Positions 59,291 through 64,000 of a DNA stretch of 64,000 nucleotides are shown piece by piece. Source of the DNA: Zhengitettix transpicula (lineage: Eukaryota > Arthropoda > Insecta > Orthoptera > Tetrigidae); assembly GCA_037074705.1 (NCBI GenBank), contig CM073590.1, positions 8,696,001 to 8,760,000 of the forward strand, read 5' to 3'. The notes under the pieces were generated by a model. That model searched no databases. It saw nothing but the letters and a program-made list of their open reading frames with translations, and was not told where the DNA came from. Positions within the stretch are counted from its first letter, which is position 1, and each line of letters opens with the position of its first letter. The translations under genes were made by a program, and so were the position numbers.

Positions 59291-61189
59291 GGAAGAGGTA
59301 TTGTGATTCTGTGGTCTACTAAAATTTCAGAAATACGGTCTCAGTATAAATTATATGGACCGCGGTTATAATGGAAATATCCCCAATAACTTATGAATGA
59401 CTATACGTATCGGTTACTGGAACTAAATTATCCTATTTCTCCTTTTACGTTAGGCGGAATTCATTTCATAAGTCACTCGATTCCTTTTTGAAGTGCTTAA
59501 TTCGAAAAAGAACCACTAACTTGTATTTAATGCAAGATTAGACATATATTTAAGTAATAGCTACGTAAATATTTTTAATTTGTATTGTAAGTACTTTTTA
59601 CTTGTCACCTTACGAGTTAAGATATATTTATTCAAAAATCCTACATTGAAACATAAAATATAACGAACATATTTGTATTCCGTTACTAAATTCGGGACTA
59701 TAGTGTTATATTCTAATTATATAAATGTTGTTGTATAAATCACTTTCTTAACTTTCTGCTTTAATTCAATAATATATTTTTATTCGTAAAAGAATTAACA
59801 GCAGTAACATAATTTTTATTATTGTTCCTGTTGTGTACGTTTCTCAATTGTAGTACAATGCCACTTAACCAGGTAAAAAACCTTTTGTATATACCTAACA
59901 CTTACCATTTCAAAATATTTTTAGAACACAAAACTTGACTTCATATGCCATTAATTATTATATAAATTGTCACGACGTTAAAACTGACATAAAAGTAATC
60001 CATCTTATAATAATATTGTTTCACGGTAATAAAAGGTCCATTCAAATATGTTGCATAATACTTAAGACAGAGGCACGTCTTCACAAAATAATAATCTGAA
60101 TGCTATCTTTAAGCTAAGTTGTGGGTATCTTCAATTGCTTAACCTCTATGGGACGAAAAGGACCATGGTAAATATTGAGCCATGCACAAGTGTTAAGTAA
60201 ATACGCCCGGTGCTGAATTTAAATAGTGCTGCTCTTTTGTATTCATCGACGTAGGCCTTAACAAGCAATGGGAAAAATCTTATTGCAAACGTTTTTCACC
60301 CTAATAAATGGAATGTCTATAAATTCATTGTAAATCATTAGTTTATTTGTTAATTATGTCGATTTATTATAATGTTCAATATAAAACTTCTGAAATTCAC
60401 AGAAGTTTCTTTTCATTCTAGTACTTACACAGGACCTTATTCCTTGTAATATTAGCTTCTAAATCTTGCAAGTTTTCCTTGTTGCGATAATTTCTGAGAA
60501 CATTTTTATCAAAGTATTTATCAAATTTCTTGTGAAATATTCATATACTACGATTTGAAATATAGCTAGTTTATAATTTTTGTTTACAACATTATGTCAC
60601 TAATGTGGCGTGCTACGAGCGGTCGTGTGATGAGCGTCCAAGGGGATATCGTTCGATGATCCGCCAGATGACGCGTTTTTCCACCGTACAAACATTCCCC
60701 TATCCGACGTCTGATCAAACATGCAGAAAGAGCTAAAAGGCGAAATAGTTAAGAAATTTAGTTAAGTTGGAGAAATGGACGTCCAAAAGACAGGAAATCA
60801 TTTAAATACACATTAATTAAACATACAACACTTTTCGGTCCGGATGTAAACATTCAAATATTCATAGATGGGAACAATTTAAATTTAAGTAAATTAAATG
60901 TTAAAAAATATTTGAACAAAAAAAATTTTAAAATTAAAAATTTATGTATAATAATATTGTAATTGTTGCATAAATAATACGTCTCGTTTTAATATAAAGG
61001 GAAAGTATAATAAGCATTAATTACATTTAATAAACTAACTTAATTTATAATTACTGTCTGTATTTAAAATACGGAAACTCTTACAATTGATTTCCAAAAT
61101 ATGCTAATAAATGATAAATTAAGCTCAGAATATTTTTTTAGCTATAATAATCGAACTTCTTTAAATAAATAAAACACGAACCTATTTAG
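59291..61189. other. AT-rich DNA, nothing recognised
   Basis: A small balanced patch at 60600-60760 has CpG words but no recognised content. Otherwise nothing. Confidence 0.45.
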
Positions 61190-61300
61190 TTTGAAATTTA
61201 TTATGAAACAAAATTTTTAAACTTAATAATACATTAAACATTAAAAAAGACATAAGGATTCATTCCTAATTTATTGGGACGTCATCAGGTGTAAAAATCA
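61190..61300 (-). mobile_element. PLE-like terminus, minus orientation
   Basis: On the minus strand it reads ACACCTGATGACGTCCCAAT, then TAGGAATGAATCC. This parallels the fourth family (CTGATGATGTCCC and AGGAAGAAACG at 25.6 kb), with the GAAAC word damaged to GAATC. A looser, opposite-facing terminus lies at 63880. Confidence 0.45.
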
Positions 61301-62439
61301 ATTAAATAATACAATATATATAATCCGTATTTCTAAAATATAATTTTACAAATATGTTAATTTATAATACAATTAAAAAATAATATAAATTTATAGAAAA
61401 TAACTTACAATAAATTACATTTAATTCAGTGAAATATTTTTAAAATTATATTCTAGTCATTTCTTGTTAAAATTGTTATTTTTGACATTTAATTAACTTC
61501 ATCTTTAGTTAACAACATTTAAACTACCTCTATAACGGACAAAATTAAAAAAAGAAACTTAAAATAAGTAAAATTTAAATTTAAAGCTGCCGGAGGTTTC
61601 GACTCGGATTAGCGTCTTTTTCTAAAGGCGAATAATTTAAGTCTATAGTTGAACAACAAACTAAAATCACATATAAAAACTAAGAGTCAAAGAACTTAAA
61701 ACAAAATATGATATAACTTGTTGGGACATTCTGTGTCATTATTAATAAACTTTTGTGGTTAGACTATGTTTGAAGACAGCGGTAGAGAATGATCGCAGAA
61801 ACTTTAGCATCGAGAAATCTAAATCTTGTGCTTAACCGCGAAAAAATTATTAATAATTTACACCGAAAAAGATTACGTTAATTAATTTCTGTATTACGTT
61901 TAATAACAACAGTATTTGTTTGATTTTTAACAAACAGCATTTCTGAACTTAATCTTTTCCAATAATATGGTTCTCTGTGAGGTTTTGTCAAAATTTGAAC
62001 TGTGATTTAATTTTATACAATGTTTGGTGTCGCAAATCCGCGTCGAAACGTCTGACAGCTTTAATTTTAAATTTTACTTATTTTAAGTGTATATTTTTTA
62101 AAAATTTGTCTGTTTTACAGGTCGTTTAAATGTTGTTTTTTTCAACAGACATTAATTTTTTGTTTTTTTTATTCATCTTAAGTTGTTAGAATGTATGATG
62201 AATTTTATTCTTCAGATTACCGACTTTTTAGCTCATTTGTGAACTTGTAATCACTGTTAGAAAGGATAAAGAGGTTCAAGAAAGTTCTGCACTTCTCGTT
62301 GTTTCTTATATTTTTCGTAATTCTATTTTTAGTGTAATTTTTAGTTTTAATGTAAAAGAATCAATAAATCTCTTGTCACGGCTGTGGTGGAAGTGATGAT
62401 TTTTCTATGAGTTGTCATGAAAAAAAATTTTCTCCTTAG
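61301..62439. other. AT-rich DNA, nothing recognised
   Basis: No supported feature. Confidence 0.5.
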
Positions 62440-63081
62440 TTACGAATTTACCATTGAAGAGGAATGGAGGCTCCCGTCTGTTTCCGCAGCTTGCGTGTGC
62501 TATCTCTCAAGTCCTCTAGAATTGGTGTGCATACATCTGCTGGTAGGTAAGCACAATGCAAGGGCCACCTGTGGTCAGAGGCACCTTGCATTATTGAGCG
62601 TCTGTTTTACGACGACGCTTCAATGTTGCACTGTGCTGGCGGGGTCCAGGGCCAGCCTCTAGGGACTTCGGACACTGTAATGCTATTAGCCTCTGAATTG
62701 ACGTCACACGCAAATGCCCCCTTTATGGCATCCACAGGTTCATTCAGGACCACAATAATAAAATTACGATGGGTGGGGGGCAGAACAAACATTTTAATTC
62801 AACTTCGATTTCGGTTCACATTGCCTGACAAATACATGTTAAACACTGTGAAGGACAGAAATTTAATTGTGGGCTACATCGACGTTCCAGTTTTAAATTG
62901 TAACTCAATTCCTATCTGCACAGAATTTATAACTTTGAGGAAAGTGTTTACTACATTGATGAGTACGTCAATTTACAGTTTCACATTTACGGACAACGCG
63001 TCAGTTCAGAACGATGATGAAGCTGAGTACACACGGACAGAAGCAGAAAAAAGAAGGAAAACTGAACAGAAACAAATATAG
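62440..63081. other. Balanced island with a 152-codon frame, unassigned
   Basis: The first 400 bases are of normal composition. A 152-codon plus frame (62623-63081) ends in a charged tail (EAEKRRKTEQKQI), and a 61-codon minus frame (62607-62792) overlaps. An 81-codon plus frame precedes at 62417. None shows a domain I recognise. An exon or an old element are both possible; a chance frame cannot be excluded. Confidence 0.3.
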
Positions 63082-63869
63082 AAACTGTCTCTTCTAGCAG
63101 ATCTGCAGTATTTCTCTAATGTACAAACTTGTTCCTACAGCCTACCAAGCTTTAAATATCTATATGTGGGTAAAATAAACTGGAAAGAAAAGTTGTCCTT
63201 AGAATGTTTGTCGGAGATCATGGAATAATGGAAGCTACGTTATTACAGCCATTGGACCAATCGGTCAATAAGTTTAGTTTCAAAGGGTAGTTTCAAATTG
63301 TTTAGTTTGCTTACGTCGATATTTTAAATGCTTCTTAATATTCAATTAGAGAACAAGAACAAACAAAAATTGGAGAATCGAAATTTTAAATTCCGACTCA
63401 AGCGTACACGTTCAAATCTTCTGGAGGCTGATATTTTTATAAAATCATGTGTATCTGGGATTTAACAACTCAATTTACGAATAAATTAGTGTGTGTTCGC
63501 TTACAAAACCAGTATTAAAAGAAGAGATTCTGAGTTCATTTCTTATTTAATTTTCTTGGCTCTTTAACTGTCAATTGTGATAATTTATTAGACATAATAT
63601 ACTGTTTTCTAATTTAATTTATTAGCATATATTAAAATAATAGAAGAAAATAAATTCAAGAAACTGTATGACAACTGCATAAAACTCAATGTTCTTAAAA
63701 TATTTTAATAATGTTGTTAAATTTTTTTAAAGATGTCGTTTTTATATCTCATAAAATTGAAATTACAGGAAATAAATTGAAAATAACTGATTATATTCAC
63801 ATAATTGTACTATAAACTGTATTGTTTTTATTTTAAAAAATTCTTTAAATTTTGAGCGATATATACCAG
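63082..63869. other. AT-rich DNA, nothing recognised
   Basis: AT-rich. ATTACAGGAAATAAATTG near 63763 also occurs next to the PLE-like cluster at 25.0 kb (inverted), suggesting that this is the interior flank of the terminus at 63870. Confidence 0.45.
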
Positions 63870-63995
63870 TTCTATTTAAACATTTTGCTCCTGAGGAGGG
63901 TTCAAGAAAATATACCGAAACTTTATGCTATTTTTTATTTTATTAACTTGTTTCTCATATGTTGGCCTGTTTATTTATTGATTGATTCAATTCAT
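63870..63995 (+). mobile_element. PLE-like terminus, third family
   Basis: CTCCTGAGGAGGGTTC, then ATACCGAAACTTTATG, followed by TTTATTTTATTAACTTG and GTTGGCCTGTTTATTTATTG, mirrors the minus-strand arm at 24175-24240 (ATTAATAAATAAACCGGCC, AACAAGTAAAAAAC). CTGAGGA, a weak GGT...ACC pairing and GAAAC stand in hammerhead order. Confidence 0.55.
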
Positions 63996-64000
63996 GTCAG

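Noticed and set aside
1..64000. Bacterial features: operons, CRISPR arrays, ribosome binding sites, replication origins
   Set aside because: Composition, mariner and PLE fossils, microsatellites and lack of dense coding show eukaryotic DNA; none of these features was found.

Overview
This is AT-rich, gene-poor eukaryotic DNA, almost certainly from an insect. The reasons are a mariner (DD34D) fossil, a Tc1-like fossil, abundant Penelope-like element (PLE) termini, tRNA-derived SINE traces and many long (TA)n microsatellites, with no operons or long open reading frames. A large-genome hemimetabolous insect (cockroach, termite or similar) is my guess; the taxon is inference. No intact host gene could be supported. 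The longest open frame is about 165 codons and is not recognisable as a protein.

The window is mostly a graveyard of mobile elements. (1) At least six LTR-like elements of about 0.8-1.5 kb begin TGTA and mostly end TACA or CACA, and most lie inside (TA)n tracts: 4332-5809 (+), 8678-9648 (+), 9693-11209 (-), 14518-~15321 (+, old), 18829-19857 (+), 45502-46536 (-) and 52223-53750 (-). They share an internal motif close to CCCAGTGAAGACCCTGAGAT. (2) One PLE family appears as hairpins, two copies of its 3' end placed back to back and facing outward (6.8, 21.2, 22.4, 29.4 and 31.9 kb). The locus at 40.7-44.0 kb is a long form of the same arrangement and still encodes part of the reverse transcriptase and a GIY-YIG endonuclease. 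Other PLE-like families lie at 12.6, 24.2-25.2, 25.5, 37.4, 42.0, 61.2 and 63.9 kb. (3) DNA transposon fossils are a mariner at 17.6-18.6 kb (-), a Tc1-like element at 30.7-31.7 kb (-) and a 2-kb element of unknown class with terminal inverted repeats at 35.2-37.25 kb. (4) A roughly 550-bp retroposon-like repeat occurs at 22.8 and 57.7 kb, the second copy with a poly-A tail. Three SINE-like tRNA remnants lie at 24.3, 56.4 and 59.1 kb.

Between these lie about ten islands of normal base composition (for example 0.23-0.96, 7.3-7.65, 16.5-16.9, 28.0-28.4, 34.4-34.7, 38.25-38.5, 39.2-39.6, 44.1-44.4, 56.7-57.0 and 62.4-62.9 kb). They could be exons, promoters or conserved noncoding DNA of a neighbouring gene, but no product could be assigned.

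The most interesting signal is a shared architecture at the ends of several distinct PLE families: CTGANGA, a short hairpin, then GAAAC and usually GTTG. This matches the core of a hammerhead ribozyme, which is known from PLEs, but I could not confirm stem I or the cleavage residue by eye.
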